From contig CATYXQ010000046.1 of the NCBI GenBank assembly GCA_958414825.1, positions 1 through 15,097 on the forward strand: a stretch of 15,097 nt of DNA, in the 5' to 3' direction. The first letter of the stretch is position 1. Every line of letters starts with the position of its first letter. Of this stretch, positions 5,949 to 13,221 are shown piece after piece. Made by a program: the position numbers and the translations under genes. Below the pieces are notes generated by a model that saw only the letters and a list, made by a program, of their open reading frames with translations, was not told the DNA's origin and did not search any database. The DNA comes from an uncultured Eubacteriales bacterium (GTDB lineage Bacteria > Bacillota > Clostridia > Oscillospirales > CAG-272).

Positions 5949-7229
5949 ATGCCTGTACTTCACTTCCCGTTCGGAAAAGAAAGCCTTTCGCTCGACATCC
6001 CGGCGCACCGACTGACCGGCGTGCTGGAATCCAGCCTGCATACCTATACGCCTGAAGCATCCGAGGAAGCGCTTGTGCGCGCGGCCATGGAAAGCCCGAT
6101 CGGCACGCCGCGCCTTGAAGAACTCGCACGCGGCAAAAGCAAAGTGGTCATTATCGCAAGCGATCATACCCGTCCTGTCCCCTCCAAGGTCATCATTCCG
6201 TTTATGCTGGAAGAAATTCGGCGCGGCAATCCGGCGGCCGAGGTCACGCTGTTGATTGCCACGGGATGCCATCGCGGCACTACGCGCGAAGAACTCATCG
6301 CAAAATTCGGCGAAGAAATTGTCCGCCGCGAAAAAATTTATATCCATGACTGCGACGAAACTGAAAAATACACCGACATCGGCACACTGCCGTCCGGCGG
6401 GAAATGCATTATCAACAAACTGGCCGCAGAGGCCGACCTGCTCCTTGCCGAGGGCTTCATCGAACCGCACTTTTTTGCGGGGTATTCCGGCGGCCGCAAA
6501 AGCGTACTGCCGGGCGTATGCTCCCGCACCACCGTGCTGGCCAACCACTGCGCGGAATTCATTGACAGCAAGTACGCGCGCACCGGCATCATTGAAAACA
6601 ATCCGATTCATAAGGACATGGTCTGGGCCGCACGGAAAGCCAACCTTGCCTATATCGTCAATGTAGTCATCAACGCGGAGAAAAAAGTAGTCTATGCAGT
6701 TGCCGGAGATGCGGAAGCCGCGCATGAAGCCGGCTGCGCGTTTCTCTCCCGCTATTGCGGTGCCCAAACCGATGAGGCGGACATTGTTATTTCAACCAAC
6801 GGCGGATATCCGTTAGATCAAAACATTTATCAATCGGTCAAAGGCATGACGGCCGCCGAAGGGGCGGTGCGCCGGGACGGCGTTATTATTATGATCGCCT
6901 CGGCGGAAGACGGTACGGGCGGAGACGAATTTTACAACTGTATGCGGCAAAAAGAGGATCCCGCCGAAATCTATACCGACATCATGCGCCGCGGACGCGG
7001 CGAAACCGTAAGCGATCAATGGATGACGCAGATTTTATCCCGCATCCTGATGCGCGCGCGTATTATCTACGTTTCCAAGGCCGACCCGGAACTTGTGCGC
7101 GGTTATCATCTGATTCCGGCAACAACGCTCCAAGACGCTATGCGCCTCGCCGAAGAAATACTCGGCAATCCGAACGCATCTGTAATCGCGATTCCCGACG
7201 GCGTGTCGGTTATGGTGCAAAAAAAGTGA
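5949..7229 (+). CDS. LarA-family nickel-pincer 2-hydroxyacid racemase/epimerase
   Basis: This 426-residue cytosolic protein belongs to the lactate racemase (LarA, DUF2088) family, which inverts the alpha carbon of 2-hydroxyacids using a covalently bound nickel-pincer nucleotide. All residues known from Lactiplantibacillus plantarum LarA are present, at the same numbers: Asp72 and Arg75 in SDHTRP, His108 in ATGCHRG, His174 in EPHFFAGYSGGRKS, Lys184 (cofactor attachment) in the same motif, His200 in ANHCAEF, and Tyr294, Gln295 and Lys298 in YQSVKG. The ATG is preceded by AGGGGG 9 bases upstream. The stop overlaps the next gene's GTG, so the three genes form one operon. The substrate cannot be read from sequence, since the family includes enzymes for lactate, malate, phenyllactate and gluconate. 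The glycerate kinase in the operon suggests glycerate or a similar acid. The cofactor-making genes larB, larC and larE are not in this window. Confidence 0.93.
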   Translation: MPVLHFPFGKESLSLDIPAHRLTGVLESSLHTYTPEASEEALVRAAMESPIGTPRLEELARGKSKVVIIASDHTRPVPSKVIIPFMLEEIRRGNPAAEVTLLIATGCHRGTTREELIAKFGEEIVRREKIYIHDCDETEKYTDIGTLPSGGKCIINKLAAEADLLLAEGFIEPHFFAGYSGGRKSVLPGVCSRTTVLANHCAEFIDSKYARTGIIENNPIHKDMVWAARKANLAYIVNVVINAEKKVVYAVAGDAEAAHEAGCAFLSRYCGAQTDEADIVISTNGGYPLDQNIYQSVKGMTAAEGAVRRDGVIIMIASAEDGTGGDEFYNCMRQKEDPAEIYTDIMRRGRGETVSDQWMTQILSRILMRARIIYVSKADPELVRGYHLIPATTLQDAMRLAEEILGNPNASVIAIPDGVSVMVQKK

Positions 7230-7657
7230 ACAGAGAAATACAAGCACAACTTGACAAAGCCACAGCGCTGCTCAAAACGCAGAGCGCAACCTGCATTGTT
7301 TATTCGGACGAGCCATATATATACTTTGACCGCGGCGTACAGCCGCTTTTCAAAGCGCTCGAAGAAAAGCGGCTTAAAAATGCATATGTGGCCGACCGAG
7401 TCATCGGAAAAGGAGCGGCTATGCTGCTGGTTTACGGCGGAGCCGCCGCCGTACACGCAGAACTGCTCAGCATTCACGCAAAAGAATATTTTGACCGGCA
7501 CGAAATCGAATACAGCTTTGACAAACTCTGCCCGTATATTCAAAACCGCGCAGGCAACGGCATGTGTCCGATGGAGTCAGCCGTGCTGAACATCGAAGAC
7601 CCCGGCGCCGGCATCGCCGCGATGCGGCAAAAACAAAAGGAGCTTTCCGAAAAATGA
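7226..7657 (+). CDS. DUF1893 protein (cytidine deaminase-like fold)
   Basis: This 143-residue protein matches the DUF1893 family pattern: a Lys/Gly-rich VIGKGAAMLLVYGG segment (59-72), VHAELLS (76-82), and NRAGNGMCPMESAV (107-120), followed by an IEDP motif. The family includes Thermotoga maritima TM1506, whose structure has a cytidine deaminase-like fold and whose function is unknown. His77-Ala-Glu79 recalls the deaminase HxE signature, and Cys114-Pro115 could stand in for the PCxxC half, but only one Cys is present, so zinc deaminase activity is doubtful. The start is the GTG at 7226, four bases overlapping the larA stop. No clear ribosome binding site precedes it, which suggests translational coupling. 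A longer upstream open frame lies inside larA and is not used. Its place between a racemase and a kinase suggests a role in hydroxyacid metabolism, as an enzyme, sensor or accessory protein. Confidence 0.85.
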   Translation: MNREIQAQLDKATALLKTQSATCIVYSDEPYIYFDRGVQPLFKALEEKRLKNAYVADRVIGKGAAMLLVYGGAAAVHAELLSIHAKEYFDRHEIEYSFDKLCPYIQNRAGNGMCPMESAVLNIEDPGAGIAAMRQKQKELSEK

Positions 7658-8796
7658 AAATTGTCGTAGCCACAGATTCATATAAAGGAACCATCAGCGC
7701 AAGCGACGCCGCCGCAATCATCGCGGAAGCCTTTGCCGAAAAGCTTCCGCTGGCAAAAGTGATCAAAATGCCGATTGCCGACGGCGGCGAGGGAAGCACC
7801 GCCTGCTTTGTAGACGCCATGGGCGGCAATTTTATCGTCACGAACGTGAAAAACTGCTACTTTGAGGATACCAATGTGCGTTTTGGACTAATTGAGCGCG
7901 GAGAAACCGCGGTCATCGAAGTGGCGGAAACCGCAGGTCTTCATTTTGCCGAGGGACGCAAAAATCCTATGCTGACCACAACATACGGCGCAGGACAAAT
8001 GATCGCCGCAGCGGCGGGACTTGGCGTCAAGCGGATATGGTTATGCCTCGGCGGCAGCGCGACAAACGACCTCGGTCTCGGTGCGGCCGCAGCGCTCGGC
8101 GTTCGTTTTATCGGAGCAGACGGTGAAGAAATGTTCCCGCTCGGCGGAACGCTGGACGAAATCTGCGACATTGATGTGTCCGCTGTCCCGGATAAAATCC
8201 GCGCGCTTGAAATCTCCTGCCTGTGCGATGTAAACGGAACGCTGACGGGCAAAACCGGTGCAGCGCGCATGTTCTCAGCGCAAAAAGGCGCTTCGCCCGA
8301 AATGACCGACATTCTTGAACACGGCGCCGAACATGTACAATCGCTTTTCCAGCGCGCACTCGGCACAGACGTCTCTTCACTTGCGGGCGGCGCTGCGGCT
8401 GGCGGCATGGGCGCTGGCATGTACGCGCTCTTCGGCGCATCGCTGCGGCGCGGCGTTGACGAGATCCTGTCCGCAGTCGGTTTTGACAACGCGCTTGCCG
8501 GTTGCGACCTCGTCATCACCGGCGAAGGACATGTGGACGCGCAAAGCGCCGCTGGCAAAGCCGTCGGCGGCGTACTCGCCGCCGCACGCCGGCAAAATGT
8601 TCCCGTGGCCGTCATCGGCGGCAGCGCCGCTCCCGGCGCCGCTAAATTGCTGGGCACGGACGCGGTATTTTCCACAGTATCGGATTTTTCCGATTTTGAA
8701 GCGGTTCGCCACAGCGCAAAAGAAAATTTGCGCGCCACAGCGCGCAGTATAGCCGCAGTAATGGCTGTTGCCGGCGGTCTGAAAACCGATCAATGA
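7654..8796 (+). CDS. Glycerate kinase (GarK/GlxK type)
   Basis: This 380-residue enzyme phosphorylates D-glycerate with ATP, in this family generally giving 2-phosphoglycerate, which enters lower glycolysis. Family motifs are clear: an N-terminal KIVVATDSYKGTISA, PIADGGEGS (40-48), LGGSATNDLGLGAAAALG (132-149), the Gly-rich LAGGAAAGGMGAGMYALFGA (243-262) and ITGEGHVDAQSAAGK (288-302). Length is typical. The ATG at 7654 overlaps the upstream stop (ATGA) and has AAGGAG 9 bases before it; an extended frame from 7564 would run through the DUF1893 gene and is rejected. It is the last gene of the operon. It probably consumes the D-glycerate delivered or corrected by the LarA-type enzyme. No glycerate transporter or tartronate-semialdehyde reductase is present here, so the source of glycerate is unknown. 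Confidence 0.93.
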   Translation: MKIVVATDSYKGTISASDAAAIIAEAFAEKLPLAKVIKMPIADGGEGSTACFVDAMGGNFIVTNVKNCYFEDTNVRFGLIERGETAVIEVAETAGLHFAEGRKNPMLTTTYGAGQMIAAAAGLGVKRIWLCLGGSATNDLGLGAAAALGVRFIGADGEEMFPLGGTLDEICDIDVSAVPDKIRALEISCLCDVNGTLTGKTGAARMFSAQKGASPEMTDILEHGAEHVQSLFQRALGTDVSSLAGGAAAGGMGAGMYALFGASLRRGVDEILSAVGFDNALAGCDLVITGEGHVDAQSAAGKAVGGVLAAARRQNVPVAVIGGSAAPGAAKLLGTDAVFSTVSDFSDFEAVRHSAKENLRATARSIAAVMAVAGGLKTDQ

Positions 8797-8812
8797 TAAA
8801 AAGGCAAACTTT

Positions 8813-8840
8813 ATGTAAAAAACTCCGCTTTTTTCTACAT
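8813..8840 (+). terminator. Weak AT-rich hairpin after the glycerate kinase operon
   Basis: ATGTAAAAAA (8813-8822) can pair with TTTTTTCTACAT (8829-8840) around loop CTCCGC with one bulged base. It lacks a T-run on the plus strand, so termination would be leaky. It directly abuts the next -35 box. Confidence 0.3.
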
Positions 8841-8868
8841 TGACTTTCCTTATTTTTTACTCTATCAT
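8840..8868 (+). promoter_or_regulatory. Promoter of the galM-galT operon
   Basis: TTGACT (8840-8845), a 17-base spacer and TATCAT (8863-8868) give a good sigma-A promoter. The start would be near 8875, about 40 bases before the galM ATG. No obvious operator palindrome is seen. Confidence 0.65.
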
Positions 8869-8915
8869 TATAAGTAGCATAAGCAGAAAAATTTCAGCAA
8901 GCGGAGGAAACGGCA

Positions 8916-9941
8916 ATGAAAGAGCTTTTCGGCAAAATGCCCGACGGAACCGAGATATACGCGCATACGATCACATCCGGCGATCTCAGTATCACCGTCA
9001 TTGATTACGGCGGAGCCCTGCAAAAACTTGTACATAAGGGAACCGATATTGTCTGCGGTTATGACGACCTTGAGGGATACCTGAAAAACGGCGGCTGTCA
9101 GGGGGCGCTCGTCGGACGGTACGCCAACCGAATCAGCGGCGGAAAAATCACCCTGGACGGTGTAGAGTATCCGCTTGAACGAAACAACGGAGAAGCGCAT
9201 CTGCACGGCGGTTCAAAGGGGTTTGACAAACGCATATGGACAATTGAGGAAACGCAATGCAAAGAATGCGGCGCACCGAAGCTTGTCTGCCGTTATACAG
9301 CGGCCGACGGTGAAGAGGGCTATCCCGGATGCCTCTCTGCCGTAGTTACCTATAAATTGCTGGACGACGCGCTGTCGATCGATTATAAGGCTACAACCGA
9401 CAAGCCCACTTATGTTAATTTGACCAACCACGCCTATTTCAATCTGCACGGGGCAGGTACGGAAAGCGTACTGGATCATATCCTGCAAATCCATGCGGAC
9501 AACACCACAGCGGTATCCGCGAAAACGTTGCTGCCTACGGGTGAGCATCCCTCGGTAGACGGCACCGCGTTCGATTTCCGCACGCCCAAAGCAATCGGAA
9601 AAGACATCGCCGACACCGGGCTCGAATATCCCGGCTATGACCACAACTTTATTTTAAACGACCGCGAAAAAGAAACTTTCGGCAAAAACGAACTTACCGT
9701 AGCGGCCAAAGTCAGCGTGCCGGAACGGGAAATGACGGTGCTGACCAACAAACCCTGCATTCAGATTTATACAGGAAATTTTCTCGGCGGTTCGTATCCT
9801 TTCAAAGGCGGTAAAAAACAACGAAAACATATGGCCGTCTGCTTTGAAACTCAGTATGAACCGGACAGTCCGTCGCACGGCGGCGCGCGGCTAAACCCCG
9901 GCGAAACGTATCACTTTATTACTGTTTTTAAACTGAAATAA
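8916..9941 (+). CDS. galM: Aldose 1-epimerase (galactose mutarotase)
   Basis: This 341-residue protein interconverts alpha and beta anomers of galactose or glucose, the first step of the Leloir pathway. The family catalytic residues are present: His97 in GEAHLHGG, His172 in LTNHAYFNL, Asp242 in GYDHNF and the general base Glu311 in CFETQYEPDSPSH. The conserved GRYANRISGG (67-76) is also present. It has no signal peptide, so it is cytosolic. A GGAGG ribosome binding site lies 8-9 bases before the ATG. It is followed by galT after 10 bases, so the two are cotranscribed. Length is standard. The pairing with galT supports galactose use, though mutarotase-like paralogues with other sugars exist. 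Confidence 0.93.
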   Translation: MKELFGKMPDGTEIYAHTITSGDLSITVIDYGGALQKLVHKGTDIVCGYDDLEGYLKNGGCQGALVGRYANRISGGKITLDGVEYPLERNNGEAHLHGGSKGFDKRIWTIEETQCKECGAPKLVCRYTAADGEEGYPGCLSAVVTYKLLDDALSIDYKATTDKPTYVNLTNHAYFNLHGAGTESVLDHILQIHADNTTAVSAKTLLPTGEHPSVDGTAFDFRTPKAIGKDIADTGLEYPGYDHNFILNDREKETFGKNELTVAAKVSVPEREMTVLTNKPCIQIYTGNFLGGSYPFKGGKKQRKHMAVCFETQYEPDSPSHGGARLNPGETYHFITVFKLK

Positions 9942-9951
9942 GAGGCCGCCA

Positions 9952-11448
9952 ATGATAGATCAAAGCATAAAAAAACTCGTGACATATGCGCTGGAACGCG
10001 GTCTGATTGCACCGGTCGATCGCGTATGGGCAACCAACCGTCTGCTGGAAGCGCTGAAAATCAGCGAATATTCGGAACCGGAAGAAAACTATACGAACGT
10101 CGATCTTGAAGAAACGCTCGGCGAGCTTTTAGACTACGCTGCGGCGCAGGGATTGATCGAGGAAAATACCACGCTTTGCCGCGATTTGTTTGACACGATG
10201 CTGATGGGATTGCTGACGCCCGCACCGCGTGAGGTCACCGATCTGTTCACGGCGCTCTACTCGCAGTCTCCGGAAGCGGCGACCGAATACTATTACAAGC
10301 TCAGCCAAGACACCGACTACATACGCACCTATCGCGTAAAAAAAGATCTGCGCTGGATCTATAAAAGCGAATTTGGAGATTTGGACATCACGGTCAATCT
10401 TTCAAAACCTGAAAAAGACCCGAAAGCGATCGCCGCCGCGCGGAACGCTAAAAAAAGCGCCTATCCGAAATGTGCGCTCTGCCGCGAAAACGAGGGATAT
10501 GCCGGTCATCTGAACGCCGCTGCGCGTCAGAATCACCGCATTATTCCGATTTTCATCAACCATTCGCAGTGGTATCTGCAATATTCGCCGTACGTCTATT
10601 ATAATGAACACTGCATTGCGTTTAACGGTGAACATACGCCGATGAAAATTGACCGCGCCGCGTTCGGCAAGCTGCTCGACTTTGTCACGCTTTTCCCGCA
10701 TTATTTTCTCGGATCCAATGCCGATCTGCCTATTGTCGGCGGTTCTATTTTGAGCCATGACCATTTTCAGGGCGGTCGATATGAATTTGCCATGGCTAAG
10801 GCGCCGATTGAAAAAAAGACGCCCTTTGCCGGGTTTGAGGATATTGAGGCAGGAATTGTAAAATGGCCGCTTTCGACCATTCGCCTGCGAAGCGAAAACC
10901 GGGAACGCCTGATTGAACTTGCCGATCGTATTCTCTGCGCATGGCGCTCCTATACCGACGAGGACGCTTTTGTGTATGCCGATACAAACGGCGAGCCGCA
11001 CAATACAATCACACCGATCGCGCGGCAGCGCGGGGAAACGTACGAACTGGATCTGGTATTGCGCAACAACATCACGACCGAGGAACATCCGCTTGGTGTT
11101 TACCACCCGCACGCCGAACTGCATCATATCAAAAAAGAAAACATCGGACTGATTGAAGTCATGGGACTTGCCGTACTTCCCGCACGTCTAAAACGGGAAA
11201 TGGATCTCTTGAAAACCGCAATTCTTGCGGGAAAAGACCTGCGCGCGGACGAAACGCTTGAAAAGCACGCCGATTGGGCATATGCGTTCATGCGCCGACG
11301 TAAAGTTACAGCGGAAAATATCGACCGAACGATCGAAGAAGAAATCGGTCGGGTTTTTGCCGAAGTCCTTGTACATGCCGGCGTGTATAAATGTGATACG
11401 GAAGGGCGCGCCGCATTTGACAAGTTTATCGCTTCGGTAAATGCATAA
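9952..11448 (+). CDS. galT: UDP-glucose-hexose-1-phosphate uridylyltransferase, class II
   Basis: This 498-residue enzyme transfers UMP between UDP-glucose and galactose 1-phosphate in the Leloir pathway. It is the long Firmicute form (about 490-500 residues) rather than the 350-residue enterobacterial form. Recognisable segments are an N-terminal helical domain (MIDQSIKKLVTYALERGLI), YPKCALCREN (171-180), GHLNAAARQNHRIIPI (185-200) with NHSQWYLQYSPY, and ILSHDHFQGGRYEF (266-279), which carries the histidine region around the active site. AAGAGG lies 7-8 bases before the ATG. It is cotranscribed with galM and ends at a clear terminator. The partner genes galK and galE are not in the window, so they must lie elsewhere or this pair serves another hexose-1-phosphate route. 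Confidence 0.94.
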   Translation: MIDQSIKKLVTYALERGLIAPVDRVWATNRLLEALKISEYSEPEENYTNVDLEETLGELLDYAAAQGLIEENTTLCRDLFDTMLMGLLTPAPREVTDLFTALYSQSPEAATEYYYKLSQDTDYIRTYRVKKDLRWIYKSEFGDLDITVNLSKPEKDPKAIAAARNAKKSAYPKCALCRENEGYAGHLNAAARQNHRIIPIFINHSQWYLQYSPYVYYNEHCIAFNGEHTPMKIDRAAFGKLLDFVTLFPHYFLGSNADLPIVGGSILSHDHFQGGRYEFAMAKAPIEKKTPFAGFEDIEAGIVKWPLSTIRLRSENRERLIELADRILCAWRSYTDEDAFVYADTNGEPHNTITPIARQRGETYELDLVLRNNITTEEHPLGVYHPHAELHHIKKENIGLIEVMGLAVLPARLKREMDLLKTAILAGKDLRADETLEKHADWAYAFMRRRKVTAENIDRTIEEEIGRVFAEVLVHAGVYKCDTEGRAAFDKFIASVNA

Positions 11449-11487
11449 TCTGCAAAAATTACATTGTTCCGCTTTTTCAGCAGTCAA

Positions 11488-11522
11488 GCCGGGTTGGGGG
11501 TTCCCCAATCCGGTCTTTTTTT
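11488..11522 (+). terminator. Intrinsic terminator of galM-galT
   Basis: GCCGGGTTGGGG (11488-11499) pairs with CCCCAATCCGGT (11503-11514), with G-U pairs at two places, around a short loop. A run of eight T follows. It lies about 40 bases after the galT stop. Confidence 0.9.
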
Positions 11523-11607
11523 CAACAGTTCGTGTACTCGATGATCTTCCTTTTGAAATTTGGAACGCCTCTGTTTTTACTTTCATTTCGTGCACGCCCC
11601 AGCACAG

Positions 11608-11636
11608 TTGACAAATTCTGCTTTTAGCGTTATAAT
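11608..11636 (+). promoter_or_regulatory. Perfect consensus promoter of the C39-like/FAD operon
   Basis: TTGACA (11608-11613), exactly 17 bases, then TATAAT (11631-11636): both boxes match the sigma-A consensus fully. Transcription should start near 11643, giving a leader of about 100 bases. Such a strong basal promoter ahead of a secreted protein suggests high or leader-controlled expression. Confidence 0.85.
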
Positions 11637-11642
11637 AAAGAA

Positions 11643-11735
11643 ACCCTATAGCGAAGCTATACCGGACTTTTCTCATAAATCGTTCATTTGTATATCTCTT
11701 TCTTTTTTGTCCGGGTAAATTTAACAAAGAGGTTT
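11643..11735 (+). promoter_or_regulatory. Structured mRNA leader before the C39-like gene
   Basis: The first transcribed bases form a hairpin TATAGC-GAA-GCTATA (11647-11661). A second pairing joins CCGGAC (11662-11667) to GTCCGG (11709-11714), enclosing a pyrimidine-rich loop and ending just before the AAGAGG ribosome binding site at 11727-11732. A 5'-end hairpin often stabilises mRNA, and the longer stem could affect translation. It matches no riboswitch class I know, so a regulatory role is only suggested. Confidence 0.4.
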
Positions 11736-11741
11736 GCGATT

Positions 11742-13220
11742 TTGAAAAGGATTTTCAGCGGTGCTCTTTTACTTTTGACGCCGCTTCTGTTTCTGGCTAC
11801 GGTTACCGGCGCGGCGTCTGCCGCCGCAGAGCCCTTTACAGGACTCGAACCGGGCATGATCGAAAGCGGCATCTATACCATTCGGAATGTTTCCGATTCG
11901 CTCTATCTGAACACATTTGACATCGCCTACTCTCCGGCCGGATATGCATATGTAGACAAATACAGCGGCGAAGAGGGAGAAAATATTCTCTTACTGCGCC
12001 AAGAAGATGGCAGTTATCTGCTGTATCCGCAAAATGAAACTGGAAAATATGCGCTGTATGCGGAAAGTGCGCAACCAGGCGCGCAGATTGCCAAAAAAGA
12101 AGAAATCACCTCCGGTGCGCATTTCAATATCTACCGGGACAAAGACGCCTTTGTTCTATCCGTGCGAGACAGCGATCTTGCACTGAGCGTATCTTCACAA
12201 AATATGCTTTACCGCAAACAACTCGTCATTTCAGAAAAATATACAGGCGTCGATACGCAGAAATGGATAATCGAACCGGTTCCCCTCTCCTCGTTTGAAG
12301 TAAAAACCGTTGCTGAGAAGATCCGAGTCAATAGCGTGAGCGCCGTATATGCCGTCGTAACACCGGCTTATATGAAAAATTTTGTAAAATGGTCTTCCAG
12401 CGATGAAAGCGTCATTTTGCTGGACGACGACGGCACATTTTGCGCCTTATCGGTCGGAACAGCGACCGTCACCGCCGAAGTCAACGGAATGCAGGCCAGC
12501 ATCGAGGTCAAAGTGGTGGATGAACCGGCTTATACCTGGTACAGCCAGCATTTGGCCACAGAGGGCGGCTGGCACGGCGGCGAACTCAGCGAGGTATATT
12601 TTTACGCAGGCTCCTACAAACGCTTCATTATCAATCGCTTCAACCGCAATTTAGACTGGATGGACGAAGGATGCGCCATTACGTCCGTCGCAATGGTACT
12701 GCATAATTTGGGCGCGCGCTATACAGACGGCTATGACTTCCGTTTTGAAGCCGACGGGAACCTGGAAGCGGATCCGTATACGGTAGCGCTGGCCAATACG
12801 GGAAACCGCGGACTTCTCACCTCAAGCGGAACTCTGTACTTTAATCCGATCCTGATGAACCTGCGGGTGATTACCCAGCATTTTACGCTTTACGGGAAAG
12901 AACTCACCTATGAGCAAAGCTACGGCGTAACCAAACAAAAAATCAAAGAAGCGTTGGACGCGCACCCGGAAGGCGTCATTATCCAAATGCAGAACGCCTA
13001 TAACGGTTCCCATTATATCGTGGCAACGCAATGCATCAATCCCACCGCCGCAGATCCGAACGACTATAAGTTTTTCTTCTATGATTCCGCGGCGCTCAAA
13101 CGCGAAGAGGGCGATAACGTCTTATTTGAAAACTCCATTTCCTATCGGACTATGCGGTATACATATTCGCATATGAAATCCATCATTACATTCGGTTTAG
13201 CCGAGGAGGCGGAAGAATAA
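11742..13220 (+). CDS. Secreted ricin-like / BIG2 / C39-like peptidase protein
   Basis: This 492-residue protein starts with a classical signal peptide (KR, LLLLTPLLFLA, cleavage likely after AASA near residue 27). It then shows three apparent domains: a ricin-type beta-trefoil-like region (about 38-180, GIYTIRNVSDSLYLN and a final QKWIIEPV), a bacterial Ig-like BIG2 region (about 185-258, VKWSSSDESV and VGTATVTAEVNG) and a C39-like papain-fold domain (about 265-485). Candidate catalytic residues are Cys311 in DEGCAITSVAMVL, His424 in NGSHYIVAT and Asp448 in FFYDSA. There is no transporter domain, so it is not a bacteriocin processor; the substrate is unknown. I place the start at TTG 11742, which has AAGAGG 9 bases upstream and gives a normal signal peptide. 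An ATG at 11688 in the same frame lacks a site and adds an odd N-terminus. It is coupled to the next gene by one base. Confidence 0.8.
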   Translation: MKRIFSGALLLLTPLLFLATVTGAASAAAEPFTGLEPGMIESGIYTIRNVSDSLYLNTFDIAYSPAGYAYVDKYSGEEGENILLLRQEDGSYLLYPQNETGKYALYAESAQPGAQIAKKEEITSGAHFNIYRDKDAFVLSVRDSDLALSVSSQNMLYRKQLVISEKYTGVDTQKWIIEPVPLSSFEVKTVAEKIRVNSVSAVYAVVTPAYMKNFVKWSSSDESVILLDDDGTFCALSVGTATVTAEVNGMQASIEVKVVDEPAYTWYSQHLATEGGWHGGELSEVYFYAGSYKRFIINRFNRNLDWMDEGCAITSVAMVLHNLGARYTDGYDFRFEADGNLEADPYTVALANTGNRGLLTSSGTLYFNPILMNLRVITQHFTLYGKELTYEQSYGVTKQKIKEALDAHPEGVIIQMQNAYNGSHYIVATQCINPTAADPNDYKFFFYDSAALKREEGDNVLFENSISYRTMRYTYSHMKSIITFGLAEEAEE

Positions 13221-13221
13221 T

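Noticed and set aside
5916..6767. Long minus-strand open frame (283 codons) opposite the racemase gene
   Set aside because: It is antisense to conserved LarA catalytic motifs and has no initiation signals; it is explained by codon bias in the GC-rich coding strand.
7941..8738. Minus-strand open frame opposite glycerate kinase
   Set aside because: Ser/Pro/Ala-rich shadow typical of GC-rich antisense frames, with no start signals.
10402..11127. Minus-strand open frame (241 codons) opposite galT
   Set aside because: Antisense to a well-matched galT with no promoter or ribosome binding site.
11643..11741. Known riboswitch or T-box in the C39-like gene leader
   Set aside because: The leader is only about 100 bases and shows no conserved core of any class I recognise; only two simple hairpins.
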